Shown piece by piece: positions 1 to 8,666 of a stretch of DNA of 40,312 bases (the first letter of the stretch is position 1; every line of letters starts with the position of its first letter). Below the pieces are notes generated by a model, which was given only the letters and a program-made list of their open reading frames with translations, was not told the origin of the DNA and did not search any database. The translations under genes and the position numbers were made by a program. The DNA is taken from assembly GCA_934364795.1 (NCBI GenBank), contig CAKRMK010000032.1, forward strand, positions 1-40,312, in the 5' to 3' direction. The stretch comes from an uncultured Blautia sp. GTDB taxonomy: Bacteria > Bacillota > Clostridia > Lachnospirales > Lachnospiraceae.

Positions 1-193
1 ACGCCGGATTTTCAATATTTTTTTATTCCTCATCAGCCCTAAAATTTGTTTAGGGGAGATTTTTTCGGAAGTTCACACACAAACTCCGGTCGATTGCAAG
101 CAAAATCGCATGCCAAACGCCGGATTTTCAATATTTTTTTATTCCTCATCAGCCCTAAAATTTGTTTAGGGGAGATTTTTTCGGAAGTTCACA
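1..193. repeat. Two perfect 77-bp direct repeats, 116-bp period
   Basis: Bases 1-77 and 117-193 are identical, separated by a unique 39-bp stretch. The window edge coincides with the start of the first copy, so more copies may lie outside. Each copy contains CCCTAAA-loop-TTTAGGG (37-55 and 153-171) followed four bases later by six T, which looks like a plus-strand intrinsic terminator. No convincing coding sequence is visible here. The repeat lies just downstream of the minus-strand glmS stop and could mark the end of a convergent transcription unit entering from the left. Confidence 0.85.
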
Positions 194-255
194 TTTCACT
201 GAAAAATAAAATAGATAAAACAGAAAACAGGTGGCATTCTTTGCTAAAAAATTTA

Positions 256-2124
256 CTATTCTACAGTAACGCTTTTTGCCAGATTTCTAGGCTTGTCTAC
301 ATCTAACCCTTTAGCCACGCTGACATAATATCCCATTAACTGCAACGGAACAACTGCCAGACTTCCCACGAAGTGTTCATCTATCTTCGGAACATAAACT
401 GCAAAATTTACCTGATCTTCAATCTCATATTTTCCATATGTTGTCAGTCCCATCAAATACGCACCACGACTCTTGCACTCCAACATATTACTGATGGTTT
501 TCTCGTAAAGATCACTCTGTGTCAATACACCAATTACTAACGTTCCTGGCTCGATCAGACTGATCGTACCATGCTTTAATTCCCCGGCTGCATATGCTTC
601 AGAATGAATGTAAGAAATTTCTTTCAGCTTTAAACTTCCTTCTAAGGAAATCGCATAATCAATTCCTCTACCCACGAAGAACACATCATGAGCATTCGCA
701 TATTTCGCAGCAAACCATTGAAGTCTTTCCTTATCCTGCAAGATTTTCTGAATCTTATCCGGAATGGTCAATAGCTCAGTAATGTAATTGCCATACTGCT
801 CTTCTGTAATGGTATTTCTAACTCTGGCAAATTGAACTGCCAGACAATACATTGCTACAAGTTGGGCGCTATAAGCCTTTGTCGTTGCCACTGATATTTC
901 CGGGCCAGCAAGAGTATAGAATACTTTATCTGCCTCACGAGCAATACTGCTGCCAACCACATTTACGATTGCCAGAGTCGTTATACCTTTTTCCTTCGCC
1001 AAACGCAAAGCTGCTAAAGTATCTGCTGTTTCCCCTGACTGGCTGATGACAATAACCAACGAATTTTTATTTATTGGCATTTTTCTGTATCTAAATTCAG
1101 ATGCAAGCTCCACTCTAACCGGAACATCCACTAAGTCCTCGATTACATACTGCGCTGCCATTCCAACGTGCCAGGCTGAACCACATGCAACAATATATAT
1201 CTGTTCAAACTTCTGAATTTCTTCTTCTGTAATTTCAACTGATGATAAATCAATACAATTATTTTTTATAACAGAACCCAAAGTATCCTGAACTGCTTTC
1301 GGCTGTTCATGGATCTCTTTCATCATAAAGTGTTCAAATCCTGCTTTTTCTGCTGCCTCAGCATCCCACTTAATTTCTGTTGTCTGCTTTTCAATCTCAT
1401 CCCCATCAAGGTTAAAGAAATGAGCTTCTCCAGGTGTCAATCTGGCAAATTCCAGATTACCAATATAATAAACATTTCTGGTATATTGCAAAATAGCCGG
1501 AACATCAGAAGCTACATAAGTTTCGCCGTCTGTCACTCCAATAATCATAGGACTGTCTTTTCTTGCTACCCAAATTTCTCCCGGATAATCTTTGAACATA
1601 AGTTCCAGGGCATAGGAACCACGCACACGAACCATTGTTTTGGCAATCGCATCAATCGGTCCGAGATTATACTTCTTATAATAATAGTCCACTAATTTGA
1701 TTACTACCTCTGTATCAGTCTGACTGTAAAAAGTATAACCATGCTTTAATAATTTTTCTTTAAGTTCTGTATAATTTTCAATAATACCATTATGTACGCC
1801 AACTACTCCTGATTCTACTTCTCCAGAACCTGATCTTGTACAATTTCCAGATACATGCGGATGTGCATTAATCTGACTTGGCTCGCCATGTGTTGCCCAA
1901 CGTGTATGTCCGATTCCACATGTTCCTATCAGTGCTTTCCCTTCATCTGTTTTTTCAATCAGATTACTTAATCTTCCCTTGGCTTTAACCACCTGTGCCA
2001 GACGCTCCCCATCTCGCACAGCGATTCCAGCCGAATCGTACCCTCGGTACTCTAATTTAGACAGACCATTTAATAAAATAGGTGCTGCCTGCTGTGTTCC
2101 AGTAAAACCAACTATTCCACACAT
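256..2124 (-). CDS. glmS: Glutamine--fructose-6-phosphate aminotransferase (isomerizing)
   Basis: This cytoplasmic enzyme makes glucosamine-6-phosphate from fructose-6-phosphate and glutamine, the committed step towards UDP-GlcNAc. The protein begins MCGIVGF, so Cys2 is the N-terminal nucleophile of the glutaminase (GATase II) domain after Met removal. GHTRWATHG and the HNGIIENY block follow, then two SIS sugar-isomerase domains (for example SQSGETADT and the late EGSLKLKEISYIHSEAY region). The ending KSVTVE is typical. At 622 residues it is close to the usual 600-610. A GGGGAGA ribosome binding site precedes the start. It is the last gene of the capsule operon, where it would raise amino-sugar precursor supply. 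No glmS ribozyme is seen in the short upstream gap. Confidence 0.97.
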   Translation of the reverse strand: MCGIVGFTGTQQAAPILLNGLSKLEYRGYDSAGIAVRDGERLAQVVKAKGRLSNLIEKTDEGKALIGTCGIGHTRWATHGEPSQINAHPHVSGNCTRSGSGEVESGVVGVHNGIIENYTELKEKLLKHGYTFYSQTDTEVVIKLVDYYYKKYNLGPIDAIAKTMVRVRGSYALELMFKDYPGEIWVARKDSPMIIGVTDGETYVASDVPAILQYTRNVYYIGNLEFARLTPGEAHFFNLDGDEIEKQTTEIKWDAEAAEKAGFEHFMMKEIHEQPKAVQDTLGSVIKNNCIDLSSVEITEEEIQKFEQIYIVACGSAWHVGMAAQYVIEDLVDVPVRVELASEFRYRKMPINKNSLVIVISQSGETADTLAALRLAKEKGITTLAIVNVVGSSIAREADKVFYTLAGPEISVATTKAYSAQLVAMYCLAVQFARVRNTITEEQYGNYITELLTIPDKIQKILQDKERLQWFAAKYANAHDVFFVGRGIDYAISLEGSLKLKEISYIHSEAYAAGELKHGTISLIEPGTLVIGVLTQSDLYEKTISNMLECKSRGAYLMGLTTYGKYEIEDQVNFAVYVPKIDEHFVGSLAVVPLQLMGYYVSVAKGLDVDKPRNLAKSVTVE

Positions 2125-2148
2125 TTTATTTTTATCTCCCCGTAAATG

Positions 2149-2784
2149 CTATTGTTTATTTACATTTTCAAAAATATAATCCATTAATTTTCCATATTGT
2201 TCGATTCTATTTTCTTCTGGCAACATTTCGATAATCTGCAAAGCAATTAAATATTTCTCGGTTGCCTCCAATCGTTTGTGGTACTTTGCAAGTTGTTTAG
2301 ATGTTTCCCTATACATCCAGAAGTAAAGACCAGACACAATCTCTACTATCGCTCCAGATAAACCAGCCATAAATGATGCAGAATTATTTCCACCTAATAA
2401 AAATATAATGACTGCCAAAACAAAAAGCATAAATCCTGCAAAGCATGAGAACATAGCTGCTGAAAAAGATTTTCTAATTTGCTGTTTACAGATAACATAG
2501 AACTCCTTCAATTCTTTTAAATTTTCAAACATTAAAGTTCTAATATCCTGATTCTCTTCCTTGCTTTTTTCAGTTAAAATATCCAGATCCTTAATGGCTT
2601 CTGAAACCTCTTTTGCTTCCTTTTCAGCAACCAACTCATCTGTTTTTACTTTCATTTTGTACAGAGCATGTATTGATTTTATTATCCAAATAATCCCCAA
2701 ACACCATGTTATCGGAGATGAAACCGGCGATTCACAATACTGCACTATCAACCGATGTATAAATTGCAATGCATTTCCAATCAT
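2149..2784 (-). CDS. TRADD-N-associated two-TM membrane protein
   Basis: The protein has 211 residues, with a soluble alpha-helical N-terminal half rich in Lys and Glu (roughly 45-105), two hydrophobic segments (about 108-133 and 136-158), and a C-terminal helical tail. The segment from FWMYRETS through QLAKYHKRL just after the second membrane helix is the hallmark I recall for the 'Cyanobacterial TRADD-N associated 2-transmembrane' family. That family has been linked by comparative genomics to prokaryotic conflict and cell-death systems. The gene lies 3 bp after ugd and 24 bp before glmS, so it is co-transcribed with the capsule genes. Its role here is unknown; sensing of envelope state or immunity is only inference. 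No partner effector gene is adjacent. Confidence 0.65.
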   Translation of the reverse strand: MIGNALQFIHRLIVQYCESPVSSPITWCLGIIWIIKSIHALYKMKVKTDELVAEKEAKEVSEAIKDLDILTEKSKEENQDIRTLMFENLKELKEFYVICKQQIRKSFSAAMFSCFAGFMLFVLAVIIFLLGGNNSASFMAGLSGAIVEIVSGLYFWMYRETSKQLAKYHKRLEATEKYLIALQIIEMLPEENRIEQYGKLMDYIFENVNKQ

Positions 2785-2787
2785 CTT

Positions 2788-4026
2788 TTAATCTCTGCCA
2801 TACAAATCTCTTGTATATACTTTGTCTTTCACATCATCCAAACAACTATCATATCTATTTGCTATAATTGCCTGGCTCTGTTCTTTAAATTTATCCAGAT
2901 CATTCACAACCTTGCTTCCAAAGAAAGTGCTTCCATCTTCCAATGTCGGTTCATAAATAATAACCGATGCCCCTTTAGCCTTAATTCTCTTCATAACTCC
3001 CTGTATAGAAGACTGGCGGAAATTGTCTGAATTTGATTTCATAGTAAGACGGTATACACCAATTACAACCTCTTTTTCCATAGAAGCATCATATGTATTT
3101 TCATCTCCATAAGCATAATATCCAGCTTTTTGTAATACACGATCTGCTATAAAATCCTTCCTTGTTCTATTAGACTCAACGATTGCAGACATCATATTCT
3201 GAGGAACATCTGCATAATTTGCCAGAAGCTGTTTTGTGTCTTTTGGTAAGCAATATCCACCATAACCAAATGACGGATTGTTATAATGAGAACCAATTCT
3301 AGGATCAAGGCATACCCCATTAATAATCTGCTGTGTGTTCAGTCCCTTCATTTCTGCATAAGTATCAAGCTCATTAAAATATGATACTCTAAGAGCCAGA
3401 TATGTATTAGCAAACAACTTCACCGCTTCTGCTTCTGTAAATCCCATTATCAAGGTATCAATATTTTCTTTAATTGCCCCTTCTTGTAACAAACCAGCAA
3501 ATGTATTCGCTGCTTTTACAAGTCTGGCGTTTTCAACATCAGTTCCCACGATAATTCTTGATGGATACAGATTATCATATAATGCTTTTGATTCTCGTAA
3601 AAATTCCGGACTGAAGATAATATTATCACAGTGGAATTTCTTTCTAATGCTTGCTGTATAGCCTACTGGAATTGTGGATTTAATTACCATAATTGCGTCT
3701 GGGTTATATTCAATAACCAATTTAATCACAGCTTCTACTGCTGATGTATCAAAAAAGTTTTTCTTGCTGTCATAGTTTGTCGGTGCAGCAATAACTACAA
3801 AATCCGCATCCTTATAAGCAGCCTCCGCATCTAACGTAGCTGTCAGATTTAACTCTTTTTCCTTCAAATATTTTTCAATATATTCATCCTGAATCGGACT
3901 AATCCTTTTATTGATCTTCTCGACTTTTTCCGGGATAATATCAACTGCCATTACCTCATGATTTTGAGATAACAATGTGGCAATAGAAAGTCCTACATAT
4001 CCTGTTCCTGCTACTGCTATTTTCAT
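2788..4026 (-). CDS. ugd: UDP-glucose 6-dehydrogenase (nucleotide sugar dehydrogenase)
   Basis: The enzyme oxidises UDP-glucose (or a related UDP-hexose) twice with NAD+ to the uronic acid, giving a charged sugar for the capsule. The N-terminal Rossmann motif is GTGYVGLS. The middle domain carries [14 protein letters not shown], and the catalytic cysteine lies in [10 protein letters not shown]. The C-terminal UDP-binding domain contains [16 protein letters not shown] and a YEP segment. I choose the start at MKIAVAGTG because a GGGGG ribosome binding site lies just before it; a longer form would add only five residues. The length of 412 residues is normal for the short Ugd class. It sits between the propeller protein and the TRADD-N-associated protein. 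Confidence 0.93.
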   Translation of the reverse strand: MKIAVAGTGYVGLSIATLLSQNHEVMAVDIIPEKVEKINKRISPIQDEYIEKYLKEKELNLTATLDAEAAYKDADFVVIAAPTNYDSKKNFFDTSAVEAVIKLVIEYNPDAIMVIKSTIPVGYTASIRKKFHCDNIIFSPEFLRESKALYDNLYPSRIIVGTDVENARLVKAANTFAGLLQEGAIKENIDTLIMGFTEAEAVKLFANTYLALRVSYFNELDTYAEMKGLNTQQIINGVCLDPRIGSHYNNPSFGYGGYCLPKDTKQLLANYADVPQNMMSAIVESNRTRKDFIADRVLQKAGYYAYGDENTYDASMEKEVVIGVYRLTMKSNSDNFRQSSIQGVMKRIKAKGASVIIYEPTLEDGSTFFGSKVVNDLDKFKEQSQAIIANRYDSCLDDVKDKVYTRDLYGRD

Positions 4027-4041
4027 TATATTTTCCCCCAT

Positions 4042-4905
4042 TTACTGATAATTTTCTTTGGTTTGTATCTTATTTAAAAAATACATATTAACTTGATTGA
4101 TTGGCGTTTCAGCGTCATGATAATAACCATCATTTAGCACGTACAATACATCATCAACAATCGTAATCCCTTCAATTGCATATGAATCTTTCAATACATA
4201 TAATGGTTTAACTTTACTTGTTTTTAAGTCAACTGTATAAATATAGCTATCTCCATGATAGTCTGCACCTGCTGAAAAATATATCAAATCATTTTTTTCG
4301 TCTAAAAACAATTGATCTTGTCCTTTTATATGTATTTTAATTGTTTTTTGTACTACGCCATCATATGAACAATTATATAAATAATTATTCGTCAAAATCC
4401 AAAGCGTGTTACTCCTACTATCATTTGCAATGCCAGATGGTTCTTTTATATCAAAATTTCCTAATTCATTTCCTTTTTCGTCTATATGGCGAACTTTGTT
4501 TTCTCCATAAGAACATAACCAGATAGTTCCATCTGTTGACTTAGTAACTCCTTGTATATCTCTCATATTCTCAAATTTTAAATAACAAGGTATATCTCCT
4601 TTAATAGCCGAAAAATCCTTTTCAACTATTTCGATAGAAGCCTGGAAAGTTTTATCATTAGGCTTATATTTACCTGCATTCCCTATAAAAAAACACTCTT
4701 CTTCTTTATCCCAATAAAGCCCTGTACACGTAAATCCTACATTAGCTTTTTCTTTGTCCGGCAATTTTAATATTTTATTTGCATATATTTTGTCACATTT
4801 TTCTTGTTCAATTTTTACTCTAATACGTGGTAAAATTATATATCCTACTGTAAAAAGTATTATGAGAAAAAATAACATAAAAATTAATCGTTTTTTCTTT
4901 TTCAT
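4042..4905 (-). CDS. Signal-anchored beta-propeller (NHL/SMP-30-like) protein
   Basis: The protein has 287 residues: a short Lys-rich N-terminus, one membrane helix (LIFMLFFLIILFTVGYIIL), and an extracellular part. That part reads like a repeat propeller: recurring blocks such as GVTKSTDGTIWLC, GIANDSRSNTLWIL and GITIVDDVLYVLNDG, each one blade. The chosen ATG overlaps the stop of the flippase gene as ATGA and has AAAGGAAAG before it, which fixes the start. Propellers of this type often bind carbohydrates or act as scaffolds, so assembly or export of the polysaccharide outside the membrane is plausible, but no catalytic motif is recognised. Base composition is AT-rich like the neighbouring genes. 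Confidence 0.7.
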   Translation of the reverse strand: MKKKKRLIFMLFFLIILFTVGYIILPRIRVKIEQEKCDKIYANKILKLPDKEKANVGFTCTGLYWDKEEECFFIGNAGKYKPNDKTFQASIEIVEKDFSAIKGDIPCYLKFENMRDIQGVTKSTDGTIWLCSYGENKVRHIDEKGNELGNFDIKEPSGIANDSRSNTLWILTNNYLYNCSYDGVVQKTIKIHIKGQDQLFLDEKNDLIYFSAGADYHGDSYIYTVDLKTSKVKPLYVLKDSYAIEGITIVDDVLYVLNDGYYHDAETPINQVNMYFLNKIQTKENYQ

Positions 4906-6362
4906 ACTTTCTTTCCTTTTCTCAGTTCTGGTATCCATTTTTTCCTTGTTGCAACCAACAATACAAACATCATTAAAGCCAACAAATATCTAGCAACTGC
5001 ATTTTTATATACAGCAACCATAGACAATGCCACAATACTCGTACCTATAAGTATTGTCATTTGCAATTTTGTATTAAAATAATTTTTCATTTGTATCTCA
5101 TTATCAATACATTCTTTTCTTGCTAATACAAAATATAAAATCATGACTATTAAATAGCTTACTAATGACGTATATCCACCAGCAACATATCCAAAAATCG
5201 GAATAAAAATAGCATTTAAAATTATATTACACACTGCTGCAAATACTGACGCAAACAAAATAAATTTCGTCTTTTTATAGTAGAACAAGATATTTACATA
5301 TTGTTGATATATATACATAACAATAACACTAATTGCTAATGGTGGCATAACCCATATTGCCTCTAAATATTTTTTCCCTCCTAAAATCAAAATTATTTCT
5401 GGAGCCATCACAATTTCCGCAATAGCGCAAAAAGCAACTATAATTGTCCCGACTGTTATCAATTTACTTTTATCTTTCGACGAATCCTTTAATTTTAATT
5501 CCTTAAACAGCCATGCCTGTAAAGATAAATTCAACGCACCACTTATAACAAAGATGACCATAGCTGCACTATATGATACACTATATAAAGCAGCATCTTC
5601 ATAACCATCAATTTTTTGTATCATTAAACGATCCGAATGATTTAATAATATCATCGATAAGTAATATGGCATCAATGGCAAATTATATTTCAATGCATCT
5701 ATTGCATAGTCTTTTTTCCATAATGTGGATGTACCTTTATAATTTGATATAAAAAACGGAATTGCAACCCCTAACTGGATTACTGTCCTTGTAGCTATAA
5801 CATAAAATATAGGATTATCTAAATTAAGGAAAACGGTTAATGCACCAACGATAGGTCCGATAAGACCATATACAATTATTGCAAATAACATTTTCTTGTA
5901 TTGGTTATCAACTCTTTGTCTTGATGACCACAATCCGAAACTGATAGTTCCTATAAAAGAACATATCATCAGTATACTTAACGGAGTACTTATTCCAGTA
6001 ATATAATTAATGCCCTTGTGAAACATTAAATACATTAACGTCCAAATCACAATCAATACAATACTCAACGATTGCATAGTTGCTGTATATGTTGTCCTAT
6101 TTTCATCGTCCCTTACTAATCCTGCAACATAACCATTGCTGTATATTCTCAATGTTATAATAATCTCAAATATTTCTAGCCAGGACATAAATATACTATA
6201 TATTCCATATTCCTCAGTAGCTAAGTAATGCGTCAGTATAATCATTACCAACCAAGGCGCAATTTTTTGTATTATATTTCCCACTGCATACCAAGACGCA
6301 GCTTTCATTTCTACTGACATATCTCTATATTTTTTTATGATTTTTTTAAGAAAAAGTTTCAT
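4902..6362 (-). CDS. wzx: Wzx-type polysaccharide flippase (MOP superfamily)
   Basis: This integral membrane protein has 486 residues and about 14 predicted hydrophobic helices. It opens with the amphipathic MKAASWYAVGNIIQKIAPWLVMIILTHYL-type segment typical of polysaccharide flippases, and ITGISTPLSILMI and YLIVMILYFVLA are later helices. It should flip lipid-linked repeat units across the membrane for polymerisation. It lies 2 bp downstream of wzy and its stop overlaps the next gene by ATGA, so translation is coupled. Flippases evolve fast, so substrate specificity cannot be read from sequence. The coding sequence is markedly AT-rich. Confidence 0.88.
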   Translation of the reverse strand: MKLFLKKIIKKYRDMSVEMKAASWYAVGNIIQKIAPWLVMIILTHYLATEEYGIYSIFMSWLEIFEIIITLRIYSNGYVAGLVRDDENRTTYTATMQSLSIVLIVIWTLMYLMFHKGINYITGISTPLSILMICSFIGTISFGLWSSRQRVDNQYKKMLFAIIVYGLIGPIVGALTVFLNLDNPIFYVIATRTVIQLGVAIPFFISNYKGTSTLWKKDYAIDALKYNLPLMPYYLSMILLNHSDRLMIQKIDGYEDAALYSVSYSAAMVIFVISGALNLSLQAWLFKELKLKDSSKDKSKLITVGTIIVAFCAIAEIVMAPEIILILGGKKYLEAIWVMPPLAISVIVMYIYQQYVNILFYYKKTKFILFASVFAAVCNIILNAIFIPIFGYVAGGYTSLVSYLIVMILYFVLARKECIDNEIQMKNYFNTKLQMTILIGTSIVALSMVAVYKNAVARYLLALMMFVLLVATRKKWIPELRKGKKV

Positions 6363-6364
6363 AT

Positions 6365-7546
6365 CTAACTCACTTCTATTGACTGATAAATCTTACTATT
6401 TCCAAAAAAGAAAATAGCAATAAAAATAGTTGATAAATAATGAATCCATATACTCGATCCTGTCATTCCAATGCCTATATAACATAGCAGCATAAAATAC
6501 ATAAATTTTTTACACTTTAAAGGTGCAATATACTTTATCGTTCTTGCACGAATCAATGTAATTCCAAGAATAATGATAGTTCCCCATATTCCGAAAAATG
6601 TCAAAAATTGCAAAACGACATTATGCGCATAATAATATTCACCCGAAGTAATATATAGCGGAATTCCAAATCCTCCTGGCAAACCGACTCTACCTCTTAT
6701 ATACTCTACACATGCCGTATAAATATAATCTCTGTTGGTCAAGTATATCTCATTGCTTTTTATTTGATTTATCAACAAAGTAACACTTCGAGATTGCATT
6801 CCATATTGTGCTAGTTTTTGGCTTACCCAATATAAGATATCTATTAAATTGTTTAGCAAAATATATGCCGATACTACCAGTCCTACAATAATTATTAATT
6901 TCTTCCATAACTTTATTTTACCTGAATATACATATGCAAATAAAATCATGCACGCTGATATTACTGCAGACATACGTCCACCCAAAACAGCAGTCACAAG
7001 AATATTAATGGCAACATTAATATATAACCATTTTCTTTTTTCAATTCCCTGAAGTACCATGTAAGAACCAATAAATACATTTGGTACACATATACTTGTA
7101 AATATTGAATAATGCACTAGCCCTTGTTTAAGTAAGACAACTGCAACTAATACCAACGGTAAATTTAATTTAGAAAATTTCCACCATTTTTCAACAAATA
7201 TTCTTAAATCAAATATATTATTTGAAACACACAAACATGGAACTGCTATGCCAACCAACGCTTGTATACCTTCTATAAATACATAATACCGATAAGGCAC
7301 TACTATATAATTAATGATTATCGCAGAACAAAAAACAAACAAAAATGTAAGCACACGTTTATTCATGCTCATTGTCGTTCCTATTGCTATTATCGCAAGC
7401 ATCATATAAATTATATATTCATATAACGATGAAATTTTAAAAGTGTTTTCTAAAATATTCGCAAAGTATGGAACATAAATATATATCACCAATATAATTG
7501 CAAGTATTGTACTTTTCTGTTTTATATTTCTTTGTCCATTACTCAT
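6365..7546 (-). CDS. wzy: Wzy-type oligosaccharide repeat-unit polymerase
   Basis: The protein has 393 residues and about 10-12 hydrophobic segments with one larger loop (about 240-300, containing SRSVTLLINQIKSNEIYLTN, then GLPGGFGIPLY and YYAHNVVLQF). An Ala-His-Asn motif in a periplasmic or extracytoplasmic loop near the C-terminal third is common in O-antigen polymerase/ligase-like proteins. Its place directly before the flippase supports polymerisation of flipped repeat units at the outer face of the membrane. Wzy families are too divergent for linkage prediction. The alternative, an O-antigen ligase-like transferase, is less likely in a Gram-positive locus. Confidence 0.82.
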   Translation of the reverse strand: MSNGQRNIKQKSTILAIILVIYIYVPYFANILENTFKISSLYEYIIYMMLAIIAIGTTMSMNKRVLTFLFVFCSAIIINYIVVPYRYYVFIEGIQALVGIAVPCLCVSNNIFDLRIFVEKWWKFSKLNLPLVLVAVVLLKQGLVHYSIFTSICVPNVFIGSYMVLQGIEKRKWLYINVAINILVTAVLGGRMSAVISACMILFAYVYSGKIKLWKKLIIIVGLVVSAYILLNNLIDILYWVSQKLAQYGMQSRSVTLLINQIKSNEIYLTNRDYIYTACVEYIRGRVGLPGGFGIPLYITSGEYYYAHNVVLQFLTFFGIWGTIIILGITLIRARTIKYIAPLKCKKFMYFMLLCYIGIGMTGSSIWIHYLSTIFIAIFFFGNSKIYQSIEVS

Positions 7547-7554
7547 ATTGCACC

Positions 7555-8664
7555 TTATTTCTTGCGTTTTCTTATAACTTTATTATATATTTCTTTCCAG
7601 TCATATAATGCCGTTTTAAAAAATATAAACGGATACTTTCTTTCATAACTATTCTTTTTCTTTTCATCCCATACTTCATTGTTATCAGCTAATTTTTGTG
7701 AAAATGCATCTTTAACTTCTTTCGATAACCATTCTCTACCATCTTCACATACTCTGTTACGAATATCAGCGTATGTTGGTGTTTCTAATTCTGGAACTAC
7801 TCCCAAGGTTAAAAATGCATGACCATTATAACAATATGGCTGTCTGCAATGTTTTCCCACTGGATTAAAGATTATTGGTTGTTCAGGATTTTTAAATATA
7901 TTTTGATTACTAAGCTGTCCATAACATGGCTTAGCAGCCCCAGTTCCTAAATCAACGTACAAAGTCCAAGCTCCCGCATAACAAAAATCATCTATTTTTT
8001 TCTGAAAAATATCCAATTTGAAATCAAACATTGTAGAATCAAATTTTCTCCAAACAGACTCATACTCTTTTCTTGACATAGATGTCAAAAGATCTTTTTT
8101 CTCAGTCAAATCATTTCGTCCTACTGTAATTTGACATGCTGCTCCTAGTTCTGATTTACAAAGATTTATAATTTCATCAATATCATCAATCAATCCATCA
8201 TAAGGCATTAGCTCAACAGTAAACGAACATCCCTTTTCCCACATCTTTTTCACATTTGAAAAGTATCTATCTAGCCATCCTTTTTTCTTTAACTCTGCAT
8301 AGTGGAAAGAGAATTTGAATTCCAAATGCTCTAACAAATTTCTTGGAAACTCAGCAATTTCATCAAATCGACTTGTCAATGTACCATTTGTTACAACCTC
8401 TAAAAAATGTCCTTGTAATAATAATTGGTAAATATATTGCGGCATTTCTTTCGGAATAAGAGTTTCTCCTCCTCCCGTTAGATTTATAATACAAGTGCCT
8501 CCTAACCTCTCTTTTGAAAGACATTTGCCAACATGCTCTGGAGTATATAAAAATTTAGCTGCTCCTTTTTCATTTTCTTTCAATGCTGAAATATAACAAT
8601 ATTCACATTTAAGATTACAATTTTTAATTGGTACATTGATAACTAACAATCTTTTAATTTCCAT
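7555..8664 (-). CDS. Radical SAM protein with Cys-rich SPASM-like C-terminus
   Basis: The protein has 369 residues. The N-terminal CNLKCEYC (Cys16, Cys20, Cys23) is the CX3CX2C cluster that holds the [4Fe-4S] of radical SAM enzymes. LTGGGETLIP supplies the SAM-binding GGE-like motif. In the C-terminal third several cysteines (DDFCYAG, AAKPCYGQ, GKHCRQPYCYNG, RNRVC) suggest auxiliary cluster ligands as in SPASM or twitch domains. The gene lies 2 bp after the pyruvyl transferase and 8 bp before wzy. It may modify a sugar residue, the lipid carrier or a small peptide. No obvious peptide substrate gene is adjacent, so the substrate is unknown. The codons are AT-rich like the rest of the locus core. 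Confidence 0.85.
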   Translation of the reverse strand: MEIKRLLVINVPIKNCNLKCEYCYISALKENEKGAAKFLYTPEHVGKCLSKERLGGTCIINLTGGGETLIPKEMPQYIYQLLLQGHFLEVVTNGTLTSRFDEIAEFPRNLLEHLEFKFSFHYAELKKKGWLDRYFSNVKKMWEKGCSFTVELMPYDGLIDDIDEIINLCKSELGAACQITVGRNDLTEKKDLLTSMSRKEYESVWRKFDSTMFDFKLDIFQKKIDDFCYAGAWTLYVDLGTGAAKPCYGQLSNQNIFKNPEQPIIFNPVGKHCRQPYCYNGHAFLTLGVVPELETPTYADIRNRVCEDGREWLSKEVKDAFSQKLADNNEVWDEKKKNSYERKYPFIFFKTALYDWKEIYNKVIRKRKK

Positions 8665-8666
8665 AC

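Noticed and set aside
1..193. CTGATGA followed by GAAA on the minus strand within each direct repeat, hammerhead-ribozyme-like
   Set aside because: The stems required to flank the core do not form: stem II is only four A/T pairs without the usual G-C closing pair, and no partner exists for stem III. The terminator-like hairpin explains the pairing better.
1..193. CRISPR-like array
   Set aside because: Only two copies of 77 bp with one 39-bp spacer, no cas genes; a tandem duplication fits better.
46..306. 86-codon plus-strand frame over the direct repeats
   Set aside because: Composed mainly of repeat and terminator sequence, no ribosome binding site, runs into the end of glmS.
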